DNA from: COE1 sp045579665
GTDB taxonomy: Bacteria > Bacillota > Clostridia > Lachnospirales > Lachnospiraceae
NCBI GenBank assembly: GCA_045579665.1
Contig: JAZNMO010000141.1
Location: forward strand, 1-46,929
Length of the DNA: 46,929 nt
Direction of reading: 5' to 3'
The position numbers and the translations under genes are program-made. Position 1 is the stretch's first letter; each line of letters begins with the position of its first letter. Below, piece after piece: positions 1-7,994 of this stretch. Under the pieces are notes generated by a model. That model was not told where the DNA came from and did not search any database. It saw nothing but the letters and a program-made list of their open reading frames with translations.

Positions 1-269
1 ACGTAGTCAGCATGTCCTGGACAGTCAACGTGTGCGTAGTGTCTCTTCTCTGTCTGGTACTCAACGTGAGCTGTAGAAATTGTGATACCTCTTTCTCTCT
101 CTTCTGGAGCCTTATCGATATTCTCAAAATCTACCTTCTCATTACCAGATACTCTCTCAGCTAAAACCTTTGTGATAGCTGCTGTTGTAGTTGTCTTACC
201 ATGGTCTACGTGACCGATTGTACCGATGTTACAATGTGGTTTAGTTCTGTCAAATTTAGCCTTTGCCAT
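1..269 (-). CDS. tuf: Elongation factor Tu, 5' part (runs off the window)
   Basis: EF-Tu is the GTPase that delivers aminoacyl-tRNA to the ribosome. Only the first 89 codons are present. The translation begins MAKAKFDRTKPHCNIGTIGH and contains the P-loop GHVDHGKTT, the switch I segment ERERGITIS and the G3 motif DCPGHADY, all in the expected order. An AGGAGG site (279-284) lies 9 bases upstream of the ATG. It is the last gene of the str cluster rpsL-rpsG-fusA-tuf and also has its own promoter in the gap after fusA. Confidence 0.98.
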   Translation of the reverse strand, partial: MAKAKFDRTKPHCNIGTIGHVDHGKTTTTAAITKVLAERVSGNEKVDFENIDKAPEERERGITISTAHVEYQTEKRHYAHVDCPGHADY

Positions 270-347
270 TTTTGAAGTCCTCCTTAAATTAGATATAAAA
301 ATAATATTGGTTTCATAAATATAAAACGCTTTTACTCAACTATTCTG

Positions 348-376
348 ATTATATAAAAAAACAGTGAGTTTTTCAA
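348..376 (-). promoter_or_regulatory. Sigma-A promoter for tuf
   Basis: On the minus strand TTGAAA (371-376) is followed after 17 bases by a perfect TATAAT (348-353). It lies in the fusA-tuf gap, about 80 bases upstream of the tuf start, so tuf can be transcribed separately from the rest of the str operon. Confidence 0.75.
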
Positions 377-402
377 GCAGAATTTTGTCTGCTCTATATA
401 TA

Positions 403-426
403 CCTGCACTCCCGAAGAAGTGCAGG
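403..426 (-). terminator. Hairpin after fusA
   Basis: An 8-bp perfect stem (CCTGCACT at 403-410, AGTGCAGG at 419-426) with an 8-base loop lies just after the fusA stop codon. There is no clean U-tract after it on the minus strand, so it may be a weak terminator or an RNA processing or stabilising structure upstream of the tuf promoter. Confidence 0.45.
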
Positions 427-447
427 ATATTTTAACATTTAAAAATA

Positions 448-2565
448 CTATTTAGCCTTAGCTGCAAGTACCTTATCCTGTACTGACTTTGGAACCTGCT
501 CATACTTCTCGAAGAACATTGAGTAGTTTCCACGTCCCTGTGTCTTAGAACGTAAGTCTGTAGAGTAACCGAACATCTCAGCAAGTGGAACGAAACCACG
601 AACAATCTTACCACCGCCAAGGTCATCCATACCCTCGATACGTCCACGACGAGAGTTGATATCACCGATAACATCTCCCATATACTCTTCCGGCATAGTA
701 ACCTCTACCTTCATGATAGGCTCAAGAAGTACAGGTGATGCCTTCTGCATAGCTTCCTTAAATGCAAGTGAACCTGCAATGTGGAATGCCATTTCTGAAG
801 AGTCAACTTCATGGTATGAACCATCGTATACGTTAGCGTGTACACCAACTACAGGGAATCCGCCAAGGATACCTGCCTTAGTAGCTTCTTCAATACCCTC
901 ACCAACAGCAGGGATATATTCCTTAGGAATAGCACCACCAACTACTGTTGACTCGAACTTGAATAACTCTTCACCGTTAGCATCCATAGGACTGAACTTA
1001 ACCTTACAGTGACCGTACTGTCCACGTCCACCTGACTGCTTAGCGTACTTACTATCAATATCAACTTCCTTAGTAATAGCTTCCTTGTATGCAACCTGAG
1101 GTGCACCAACGTTAGCTTCTACCTTAAACTCACGGAGAAGTCTGTCAACGATAATCTCAAGGTGAAGCTCACCCATACCAGCGATAATTGTCTGACCTGT
1201 CTCCTGATTTGTATGAGCACGGAATGTAGGATCCTCTTCTGCAAGCTTAGCAAGAGCCTCACCCATCTTACCCTGTCCAGCTTTTGTCTTAGGCTCGATA
1301 GCGAGCTCGATAACTGGCTCTGGGAATTCCATAGACTCAAGGATAACCGGATGCTGCTCATCACAGATTGTATCACCTGTTGTAGTGAACTTGAAACCTA
1401 CTGCTGCTGCGATATCACCAGAGTAAACCTTGTCAAGCTCTGCTCTCTTATTAGCATGCATCTGAAGAATACGTCCAACACGCTCCTTCTTATCCTTTGT
1501 AGCATTTAATACATATGATCCAGAGTTAACAGTACCTGAATATACACGGAAGTAAGCAAGCTTACCTACGAATGGGTCTGTCATAATCTTGAATGCTAAA
1601 GCAGCGAATGGCTCTTCGTCTGAAGATGCTCTCTCGATTTCGTTACCATCCATATCAACACCCTTGATAGCAGGAATGTCAACAGGAGATGGCATATACT
1701 CGATAACCGCATCAAGTAACTTCTGTACACCCTTATTTCTGTAAGATGTACCACAGCAAACAGGAATAGCCTGGCACTCACAAGTTGCTTTTCTTAAAAC
1801 TGCCTTTAACTGCTCAACTGAAGGCTCTTCACCCTCAAGATACATCATCATTAATTCATCGTCTAACTCGCAAATCTTCTCTACTAACTCGCTGTGATAT
1901 AACTCAGCTTCGTCAGCCATAGCACCTAAATCATCTGTAACAGTGATATCATCACCCTTATCATCGTTGTAGATGTATGCTTTCATCTCGAATAAGTCGA
2001 TAATTCCCTTGAACTCATCTTCCTTACCGATTGGTAACTGAAGACAAATTGCGTTCTTTCCTAATCTTGTACGAATCTGATCAACACATCCGTAGAAGTT
2101 TGCACCTAAGATGTCCATCTTATTAATGTAAGCCATTCTAGGTACGTTATATGTGTCAGCCTGACGCCATACGTTCTCTGACTGTGGCTCTACACCACCC
2201 TTTGCACAGAATACACCAACTGCACCATCAAGTACACGAAGTGAACGCTCTACCTCTACAGTAAAGTCAACGTGTCCAGGAGTATCAATGATATTGATAC
2301 GATGCTCTAAAGCACCCGGCTTAGTCTTTGTCTGTTCCTGTAATGTCCAGTGACATGTTGTAGCAGCTGAAGTAATTGTGATACCTCTTTCCTGCTCCTG
2401 CTCCATCCAGTCCATTGTAGCTGTACCTTCATGAGTGTCACCAATCTTATAGTTAACACCGGTATAGTAAAGAATACGCTCTGTTGTTGTTGTCTTACCA
2501 GCATCAATATGAGCCATAATACCAATGTTTCTGGTTCTCTCTAATGGATATTCTCTTCCAGCCAA
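448..2565 (-). CDS. fusA: Elongation factor G
   Basis: EF-G is the GTPase that drives ribosomal translocation and, with RRF, ribosome recycling. The 705-residue length is normal. The G1 motif AHIDAGKTTTTERIL is near residue 20, followed by RGITITSAATT, the G3 motif DTPGHVDF and the G4 motif NKMD; domains II-V follow, ending in the conserved GRGNYSMFFEKYE region. The start is TTG (2563-2565), fixed by the conserved N-terminus and an AGGAGG site (2574-2579) 8 bases upstream; no in-frame ATG fits. It sits between rpsG and tuf in the str operon. Confidence 0.98.
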   Translation of the reverse strand: MAGREYPLERTRNIGIMAHIDAGKTTTTERILYYTGVNYKIGDTHEGTATMDWMEQEQERGITITSAATTCHWTLQEQTKTKPGALEHRINIIDTPGHVDFTVEVERSLRVLDGAVGVFCAKGGVEPQSENVWRQADTYNVPRMAYINKMDILGANFYGCVDQIRTRLGKNAICLQLPIGKEDEFKGIIDLFEMKAYIYNDDKGDDITVTDDLGAMADEAELYHSELVEKICELDDELMMMYLEGEEPSVEQLKAVLRKATCECQAIPVCCGTSYRNKGVQKLLDAVIEYMPSPVDIPAIKGVDMDGNEIERASSDEEPFAALAFKIMTDPFVGKLAYFRVYSGTVNSGSYVLNATKDKKERVGRILQMHANKRAELDKVYSGDIAAAVGFKFTTTGDTICDEQHPVILESMEFPEPVIELAIEPKTKAGQGKMGEALAKLAEEDPTFRAHTNQETGQTIIAGMGELHLEIIVDRLLREFKVEANVGAPQVAYKEAITKEVDIDSKYAKQSGGRGQYGHCKVKFSPMDANGEELFKFESTVVGGAIPKEYIPAVGEGIEEATKAGILGGFPVVGVHANVYDGSYHEVDSSEMAFHIAGSLAFKEAMQKASPVLLEPIMKVEVTMPEEYMGDVIGDINSRRGRIEGMDDLGGGKIVRGFVPLAEMFGYSTDLRSKTQGRGNYSMFFEKYEQVPKSVQDKVLAAKAK

Positions 2566-2681
2566 AGGTTTGTCCTCCTTTAAATACTTTATAACAAAAA
2601 CTTGCTATGCACGAAAGTCCCGGATTGCACTCATACTTCTGTAATTGGTCAATACCGAGACTCCGAACAATACTCTTATTA

Positions 2682-3152
2682 TTAGAATCTGTAGTGTGCG
2701 AAAGCCTTGTTTGCTTCTGCCATCTTGTGCATATCTTCTTTTCTCTTTACAGCTGCACCTGTGTTGTTAGCTGCATCAAGAATCTCATTTGCAAGTCTTT
2801 CCTCCATGGTCTTTTCGCCTCTCTTACGAGAAAACATTACTAACCAACGAAGGCCTAATGCCTGACGTCTGTCAGCACGTACTTCGATAGGTACCTGGTA
2901 AGTAGCTCCACCGATACGTCTAGCCTTTACCTCAAGTAATGGCATAATATTGTTCATAGCCTCTTCGAAAACATCGAGAGCTGGCTTCTGAGTCTTTTCT
3001 TCAACTCTAGCGAATGCGCCGTATACAATCTTCTGAGCTACACCCTTCTTACCATCTAACATAACGTTGTTGATAAGCTTTGTAACCACTTTGTTGTTGT
3101 ATAAAGGATCCGCTAATACATCTCTTTTCTGAATATGTCCTTTACGTGGCAC
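2682..3152 (-). CDS. rpsG: 30S ribosomal protein S7
   Basis: S7 is a primary assembly protein of the small-subunit head, binding the 3' domain of 16S rRNA. The 156-residue protein begins MPRKGHIQKRDVL and ends KMAEANKAFAHYRF, both family hallmarks. The start codon is GTG (3150-3152) with GGAGG 8 bases upstream. It lies between rpsL and fusA. In other bacteria S7 represses translation of this operon; no S7-binding leader was identified here. Confidence 0.98.
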   Translation of the reverse strand: MPRKGHIQKRDVLADPLYNNKVVTKLINNVMLDGKKGVAQKIVYGAFARVEEKTQKPALDVFEEAMNNIMPLLEVKARRIGGATYQVPIEVRADRRQALGLRWLVMFSRKRGEKTMEERLANEILDAANNTGAAVKRKEDMHKMAEANKAFAHYRF

Positions 3153-3177
3153 GGTTCTTCCCTCCTTAATTATTAAT

Positions 3178-3193
3178 AATGATAATTATCATT
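3178..3193. other. 16-bp perfect palindrome between rpsL and rpsG
   Basis: The sequence AATGATAATTATCATT is a perfect palindrome about 25 bases upstream of the rpsG start. It resembles half of a Fur/PerR-type site, but it is wholly A+T-dominated and could be chance or an RNA hairpin in the mRNA leader. Confidence 0.35.
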
Positions 3194-3321
3194 ACATGAT
3201 TAAATCAACGGTACTCACATTAATAAAACTTGTGTTCGCGCGGTTTTCTTATATTAATAAAAGTATTAAATCAGAATCCCAACACTAATTAGTTTATGTG
3301 GTACTTGGTAAATATGATAGA

Positions 3322-3741
3322 TTATTTACCTGCCTTAGGTCTCTTAGCTCCGTACTTAGAGCGAGCCTGCTTTCTGTTAGCAACTCCAGCTGTATCAAGT
3401 GTACCTCTGATGATGTGGTATCTTGTACCTGGTAAGTCCTTAACACGTCCGCCTCTGATAAGAACAACACTGTGCTCCTGTAAGTTGTGACCTTCTCCTG
3501 GGATGTAGCTTGTTACTTCCATACCATTTGAAAGACGAACTCTGGCGATCTTTCTAAGAGCTGAGTTAGGCTTCTTAGGTGTTGCTGTCTTAACTGCTGT
3601 ACATACTCCTCTCTTCTGTGGAGCAGATAAATCTGTAGACTTCTTCTTTAAAGAGTTGTATCCCTTCTGAAGAGCTGGTGCAGTAGACTTCTTAACTACG
3701 TCCTGACGTCCTTTTCTTACTAATTGGTTAAATGTTGGCAT
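3322..3741 (-). CDS. rpsL: 30S ribosomal protein S12
   Basis: S12 lies at the decoding centre and controls accuracy; it is the classical streptomycin target. The 139-residue protein begins MPTFNQLVRKGRQ and contains the conserved loops KKPNSALRKIARV and PGEGHNLQEHS, with the usual lysines of the drug-sensitive form. The ATG is preceded by AGGAGGTG. It is the first gene of the str operon, downstream of a consensus promoter. Confidence 0.98.
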   Translation of the reverse strand: MPTFNQLVRKGRQDVVKKSTAPALQKGYNSLKKKSTDLSAPQKRGVCTAVKTATPKKPNSALRKIARVRLSNGMEVTSYIPGEGHNLQEHSVVLIRGGRVKDLPGTRYHIIRGTLDTAGVANRKQARSKYGAKRPKAGK

Positions 3742-3813
3742 TCTAATTCACCTCCTGTATTTTAAATCAATGCCAAACCGGCAATCTACATGCGTTTACA
3801 CACATGCTAGATT

Positions 3814-3842
3814 ATTATACTTTTATAATAAATTATTGTCAA
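3814..3842 (-). promoter_or_regulatory. Consensus sigma-A promoter of the str operon
   Basis: On the minus strand TTGACA (3837-3842), a 17-base spacer and TATAAT (3814-3819) match the consensus at every position. About 65 bases of leader follow before the rpsL ribosome-binding site, including a possible small hairpin around 3788-3810. The same 260-base gap must also hold the divergent promoter of the plus-strand pilus-like operon. A TATAAT at 3908-3913 on the plus strand is a candidate -10, without a convincing -35. Confidence 0.9.
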
Positions 3843-4001
3843 TATCTTTTTCAAAATCATAAATCTAAAATTCCGCCAAAGCTCTATACTTTTTCGTTTT
3901 CACATATTATAATAGGTATATATTGTTAAATTGTTACTCTTTTTGTAGCATTATTATATTTATTTCAGTTTATATTATCAATTTGAAAGGTGTTGAATTA
4001 T

Positions 4002-4976
4002 ATGAAAACCAAAGTATTAACAGTATCTCTGGTTTCCATTTGTTCTTTACTCCTTATGTCTTGCTCGAAAAATGGAACCACTTCTATCGAAACTCCAACA
4101 GAGAGTGTGCAGCTTGCAGACGAACAGGTTGCATTTACTTCGACCACATTAACAGGGATTCGCAGCAGCGAACCTGTATGCTTTATGCCTGCTGCATCCG
4201 GAACCAAAGTATATTCCAATTCATTAGCAGCCATTGATGCCTCTAATACCGGCGAGGGTTACGTCATGGTTGATTATAAAGGAACAAACGGTAAAGTCAA
4301 GCTGCAGATTACAGGTCCTAATAATGTTACTTATACTTATAATCTGTATTCCTATACCGGATATGAAGCCTTCCCGCTTTCTGCCGGAAGTGGCAACTAT
4401 AAGGTTGCTGTTTATGAAAACATAACAGGCAATCAGTATTCCACAGCTTTATCAGAAAATATCAATGTGAACATCACTAATGCATTCGGCCCTAACCTGT
4501 ATGCAAATCAGTATGTGAATTTTACACCTGATTGCAAGACTGTTGCCCAAGGTATGCAGCTTGCCACAAATTGTGATACAGATTTGGACGTTGTTTCAAA
4601 GATTTATAACTATGTTTCCACAAATATTACTTACGACCACCACAAGGCAGCTACCGTTCAAAGTGGTTACACCTCAAATGTAGACATTATACTCGAAAGT
4701 GGCACAGGCATCTGTCTTGATTATGCAGCAGTCATGACCAGTATGCTTCGTACCCAGTGTATCCCAACCAGACTGGAGGTTGGTTATGCCGGCACAGCAT
4801 ATCACGCATGGATAAGCTGCTATATCACTGATATCGGCTGGGTTAACGGTATTATCGAATTTGACGGCACAAGCTGGTCACTTATGGACCCTACCTTTGC
4901 CGCAAACTCCAGCGAAACAGCATTAAAGAATTTTATTGGCGACGGAAGCAACTATAAAACAAAATATATTTATTAA
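4002..4976 (+). CDS. Lipoprotein with a transglutaminase-like domain
   Basis: The 324-residue protein begins with a lipoprotein signal (MKTKVLTVSL, then LLLMSC with the lipobox cysteine near residue 21), so it should be anchored outside the membrane. The C-terminal half is a transglutaminase-like fold: GTGICLDYAAVM (nucleophile Cys), TAYHAWISC (His) and SLMDPTFA (Asp) form the expected triad. Members act as cysteine peptidases or crosslinking enzymes; the substrate is unknown. The start is placed at ATG 4002 because GAAAGG (3985-3990) precedes it by 11 bases; an upstream GTG at 3990 overlaps that site. It appears to be the first gene of the pilus-like operon, 23 bases before the next. Confidence 0.85.
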   Translation: MKTKVLTVSLVSICSLLLMSCSKNGTTSIETPTESVQLADEQVAFTSTTLTGIRSSEPVCFMPAASGTKVYSNSLAAIDASNTGEGYVMVDYKGTNGKVKLQITGPNNVTYTYNLYSYTGYEAFPLSAGSGNYKVAVYENITGNQYSTALSENINVNITNAFGPNLYANQYVNFTPDCKTVAQGMQLATNCDTDLDVVSKIYNYVSTNITYDHHKAATVQSGYTSNVDIILESGTGICLDYAAVMTSMLRTQCIPTRLEVGYAGTAYHAWISCYITDIGWVNGIIEFDGTSWSLMDPTFAANSSETALKNFIGDGSNYKTKYIY

Positions 4977-4999
4977 ATGTATATAATTGGGGAATTCGT

Positions 5000-6046
5000 A
5001 TGAAAAAGCAAAAAAAATTAAATGACATGGAAATTGCTTTCTTTTGTGAGCAGTTAAGCATTCTTTTACAATCCGGCATCACTCCTTATGAAGCAATTCT
5101 TTTGCTTCATAAGGATACCACTGCCACGCAGGGAAAAGAAATATTCGAGGCAATCGAAGCATCGTTAAGGGATGGTTTATCCTTTCACGATGCTCTTTCG
5201 GATACCCGGCTTTTCCCTGACTATCTAATTCAAATGGTTGCCTTAGGTGAGGAATCCGGTAATCTTGATGTTATCATGCAGCGACTCAATGAATATTACG
5301 AACAGCAATATGCTTTATCTAAAAGCATAAAAAATGCCTTAACCTATCCGATTCTCATGGTCTGTATGATGATTTGTATTTTGGTCGTTCTTCTTACGAA
5401 GGTTCTACCCATTTTTCATCAGGTCTTTTTGCAGCTCGGAAGCGGTTTGACAGGCATTTCTTTACAGCTAATGACGCTCGGCAACTTTATCAATTCTGCA
5501 TCTGCTTTCTTTATTATAATAGCAGTCTTGATTTGTATGCTGATTCTAGCCCTGAAATTTGTTCCCAAGTTTAACAGCGCATTCAAACATTTTATGCATA
5601 CCAATCCCATTACCAAAAACTTTTATCTACAAATCGCATACAGCAGATTTGCCAGCGCACTTGCTCTGACTGTCGCCAGCGGTATGGATACCCATCAGGG
5701 GCTTCTACTTGCTTCCAAGCTTGTTGATAACAGCTGTATGCAGGACAAATTCAAACTCTGCCTGGATACTATGCGTTCAGGGGAAAATCTTGCAGAAGCC
5801 ATTACACAGGCCGATATTTTTCACGCTGTATATCAGCGCATGCTTCACATCGGTTTCCGTTCCGGCAAAGTAGATAATGTTTTAAGAAAAATTTCCGAAC
5901 ATTATGAAAACGAAACCAACCAACGCATTCAGCATATTCTTGCTGCCATAGAGCCATCTTTGGTTATTGTTTTCTCACTTATGGTCGGACTGGTACTTTT
6001 ATCTGTTATGATGCCGCTTATCGGTATCATGTCAAGTATTGGGTAA
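5000..6046 (+). CDS. Type II secretion / type IV pilus platform protein (GspF/PilC family)
   Basis: Inner-membrane platform proteins of this family link a cytoplasmic ATPase to pilin assembly. The 348 residues show two homologous T2SSF repeats (about 8-130 and 210-335), each with the LALGEESG/HIGFRSGKV-type signature (MVALGEESGNLD and LHIGFRSGKVDN). Three hydrophobic segments lie near residues 117-140, 165-190 and 318-345. GGGGAA lies 5 bases before the ATG. Downstream genes encode pilin-like proteins, but no assembly ATPase or prepilin peptidase is in the window, so those partners must lie elsewhere if the system is active. Confidence 0.9.
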   Translation: MKKQKKLNDMEIAFFCEQLSILLQSGITPYEAILLLHKDTTATQGKEIFEAIEASLRDGLSFHDALSDTRLFPDYLIQMVALGEESGNLDVIMQRLNEYYEQQYALSKSIKNALTYPILMVCMMICILVVLLTKVLPIFHQVFLQLGSGLTGISLQLMTLGNFINSASAFFIIIAVLICMLILALKFVPKFNSAFKHFMHTNPITKNFYLQIAYSRFASALALTVASGMDTHQGLLLASKLVDNSCMQDKFKLCLDTMRSGENLAEAITQADIFHAVYQRMLHIGFRSGKVDNVLRKISEHYENETNQRIQHILAAIEPSLVIVFSLMVGLVLLSVMMPLIGIMSSIG

Positions 6047-6058
6047 GGGAGGAATACC

Positions 6059-6388
6059 ATGAATCGATTTCGCAAGCAGCATCATGTATCTATGCAGACC
6101 ATATGGCAGTCATTTTCCATTTTGCTCGTGTTAGGATTTCTAATCTTCTTTTTTAGTGGAATCAATACCGTCAGTGCCACCACAAAAGAAGAGCAAATTC
6201 AATCTTTGGAATCTGCCATTCATCGTAGTATGGTGCATTGTTATTCCATTGAAGGAACCTATCCACCTAATCTGGAATATCTCGAGGAGCATTACGGACT
6301 ATTATATGATAGAGAAAACTTTTATGTAGATTATATGCCCATCGGCTCAAATATCCTCCCAGATGTCACCGTTATCGCATTGGAGTAA
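6059..6388 (+). CDS. Small membrane-anchored pilin-like protein
   Basis: The 109-residue protein has one hydrophobic segment (about residues 18-42) followed by a short soluble domain with the segment SIEGTYPPNLEYLEEHYGL, which resembles the part of type II pseudopilins after the N-terminal helix (AIHRSMVHCYSIEGTYPPN). No canonical G/A-FTLIE prepilin cleavage site is present, so it may not be processed like a classical pilin. The SD GGGAGG lies 7 bases before the ATG. Its place after the platform-protein gene and before another TM protein supports a minor-pilin role; the exact function is unknown. Confidence 0.65.
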   Translation: MNRFRKQHHVSMQTIWQSFSILLVLGFLIFFFSGINTVSATTKEEQIQSLESAIHRSMVHCYSIEGTYPPNLEYLEEHYGLLYDRENFYVDYMPIGSNILPDVTVIALE

Positions 6389-6393
6389 AAAAT

Positions 6394-6882
6394 ATGAATT
6401 TTCATAGCAATAAACAACATACCATAGATATTTTATTTATGCTTTCCCTATTCTGTGTATTCGCCATCTGCTCTATTGTTCTCATCATATTTGGTGCGGA
6501 TATTTATCAGGATACCGTGAATAAAACAAACGATAATTATTTAGAACGAACTTCCGTCGCGTATATAACCGAGAAACTACGTCAGACTGATATGGACCAA
6601 TCTGTTTCCATTGTAAATACTGACGGTATAGACATGCTTACTATTGAATCGGAAATTGAAGGAAAGATGTATTCAACCCGACTTTATGAATATGATGGTC
6701 ATCTATACGAATGCTTCTCCCGCTCAGACATCATTCTTTCACCTGATGCAGGGCAGGCCATATTTGAGATAAAGGAACTAAACTTTTACTTTGTAACACC
6801 ATCCCTTTTGCAAATCTCGTATGAAGCTTCCAAACAAGAGTCTGTTTCCTTCTATGTCGATTTGCACACAAACAGCTTCTAA
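6394..6882 (+). CDS. DUF4860-type membrane protein
   Basis: The 162 residues begin with a short cytoplasmic stretch, a single hydrophobic segment (about 11-35, DILFMLSLFCVFAICSIVLII) and an extracytoplasmic domain with short beta-prone motifs such as TIESEIEGKMYSTRLYEYDGHLYE. This organisation matches DUF4860 proteins, which sit in pilin-like operons of Lachnospiraceae. Its start lies 5 bases after the preceding stop, so the two genes are probably translationally coupled. I assign it as a minor pseudopilin-like component from context; no biochemical role is known to me. Confidence 0.65.
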   Translation: MNFHSNKQHTIDILFMLSLFCVFAICSIVLIIFGADIYQDTVNKTNDNYLERTSVAYITEKLRQTDMDQSVSIVNTDGIDMLTIESEIEGKMYSTRLYEYDGHLYECFSRSDIILSPDAGQAIFEIKELNFYFVTPSLLQISYEASKQESVSFYVDLHTNSF

Positions 6883-6937
6883 TAATTAGTTACCCAACAA
6901 ATGATTCATACAATACCGGAAAGGCATGGTTCTCATT

Positions 6938-7438
6938 ATGAAGATAAAACAATCCTCAAAATCCAGTCTCTTCTTAATAGAGCTGATTATTGCAATCTTC
7001 TTCTTCATTATCGCTGCTACAATTTGTATACAGCTTTTTGTTAAATCACATACTATCAGCTCTGAAACTGTCTCGATTAATCATGCTGTTCTTTGGACAC
7101 AAAATCTGGCAGAAATCTTCACAACCCAAAACGGTGATTATCAGTTTTTAAAGGAGCTTTTTTCCAAAAATGATTGCATTACTGAAACAGTATTACCTTC
7201 CTCTCATCATATGCTTTTACTGTTTAATTCCGACTGGGTACAGACAACTGATTTGGCAGTTGCTTCCTACTGTGTTTTATCTGCTTATTCCGAAGATAAT
7301 GACTTTCACTATCAGGATATCTATATTATGGAATACAATGTTAATACAATGATTTTCAATGATATAAACAATTTATGCGAAAGTGAATCTCTGATTTTTC
7401 ATCAACGCATACAGCAGTTTGTCCCCAAAAACAGTTGA
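6938..7438 (+). CDS. Pseudopilin-like protein with FLIEL motif
   Basis: The 166-residue protein begins MKIKQSSKSSLFLIELIIAI, a basic leader followed by a hydrophobic helix whose glutamate sits where the conserved Glu5 of type IV pilins does. The residue before the presumed cleavage site is Ser rather than Gly. I chose ATG 6938 (GGAAAGG at 6918-6924, spacing 13); ATG 6926 is only 1 base from that site. A possible catalytic or structural role is not visible; it is probably a minor pilin of this operon. Its stop overlaps the ribosome-binding site of the next gene. Confidence 0.65.
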   Translation: MKIKQSSKSSLFLIELIIAIFFFIIAATICIQLFVKSHTISSETVSINHAVLWTQNLAEIFTTQNGDYQFLKELFSKNDCITETVLPSSHHMLLLFNSDWVQTTDLAVASYCVLSAYSEDNDFHYQDIYIMEYNVNTMIFNDINNLCESESLIFHQRIQQFVPKNS

Positions 7439-7452
7439 AAGGAGCCTTACAC

Positions 7453-7890
7453 ATGTCAAAGAAACCTCAATTCAAATTGAATATTGGACTTTCCTCCATA
7501 CTGCTTATATTTGTTGTATTATGTCTGGTTTCTTTTGCTGTTCTTTCTCTAGTTAGTGCAAATTCTGATAAAAAATTGAGTCTTAAAATGATGGAACGCA
7601 GCACTACATACTATAATGCCTGCAATCAATTCGAATCAGACTGCGCCAAGCTATATGCAGACCTAAAAGATGCATACGCCAACAGCTTAGATGAGACATC
7701 TTATTTTCAAACACTTGGTCAATCTGAATATACTTATGCATATACTTTATCCGATTTGCAAACCTTAGAGATTATAGTTAAATACTTATATCCACAAAAT
7801 ACATCTCAGCCATTTTACGAGATTATCTCACGTAGAGTTGTTACTGATGACACACTCGAATATGATACACATTTAAATGTAATCCCCTAA
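7453..7890 (+). CDS. Small single-TM protein, last gene of the pilus-like operon
   Basis: The 145-residue product has a basic N-terminus (MSKKPQFKLN), one hydrophobic segment (about 13-37) and a soluble domain with YYNACNQFESDCAKLYADL, probably helical. I do not recognise a named family with confidence; similar proteins occur at the end of pilin-like operons of this clade. Start chosen at ATG 7453 because AAAGGAG lies 9 bases upstream, within the end of the previous gene. It is followed directly by a strong hairpin terminator. Confidence 0.6.
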   Translation: MSKKPQFKLNIGLSSILLIFVVLCLVSFAVLSLVSANSDKKLSLKMMERSTTYYNACNQFESDCAKLYADLKDAYANSLDETSYFQTLGQSEYTYAYTLSDLQTLEIIVKYLYPQNTSQPFYEIISRRVVTDDTLEYDTHLNVIP

Positions 7891-7892
7891 AA

Positions 7893-7918
7893 AAGCGGCT
7901 GCCCAAAGGCAACCGCTT
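7893..7918. terminator. Bidirectional terminator between the pilus-like operon and rpoC
   Basis: AAGCGG-C-TGCC (7893-7903) pairs with GGCA-A-CCGCTT (7908-7918), with one mismatch and a 4-base loop. On the minus strand it is followed by a run of six T, so it is a good rpoC terminator. On the plus strand it has a weaker T-rich tail (CTTCTTCATTTAT) and can serve the convergent operon. Confidence 0.85.
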
Positions 7919-7940
7919 CTTCATTTATAGCAATATCTTA

Positions 7941-7994
7941 TTTACTCTTTTGTAAATATTTACTCTTTTGTAAATCTTTACTCTTCTGTTAATG
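7941..7994 (-). repeat. Three 18-bp tandem units spanning the rpoC stop codon
   Basis: Units at 7941-7958, 7959-7976 and 7977-7994 are near copies of each other; the first two differ only in the last base. Read on the minus strand, the rpoC end L-T-E-E-stop is followed in the same frame by F-T-K-E-stop twice. The unit length of 18 keeps the frame, giving three successive in-frame stop codons. Confidence 0.85.

Noticed and set aside
656..1012. Open frames on the plus strand opposite fusA, rpoB, rpoC and others as genes
   Set aside because: They overlap highly conserved genes on the other strand, lack ribosome-binding sites and have no recognisable domains.
7938..7994. Tandem repeat as a CRISPR or mobile-element end
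   Set aside because: Units are 18 bp, directly adjacent with no spacers, and clearly derive from the rpoC 3' end.
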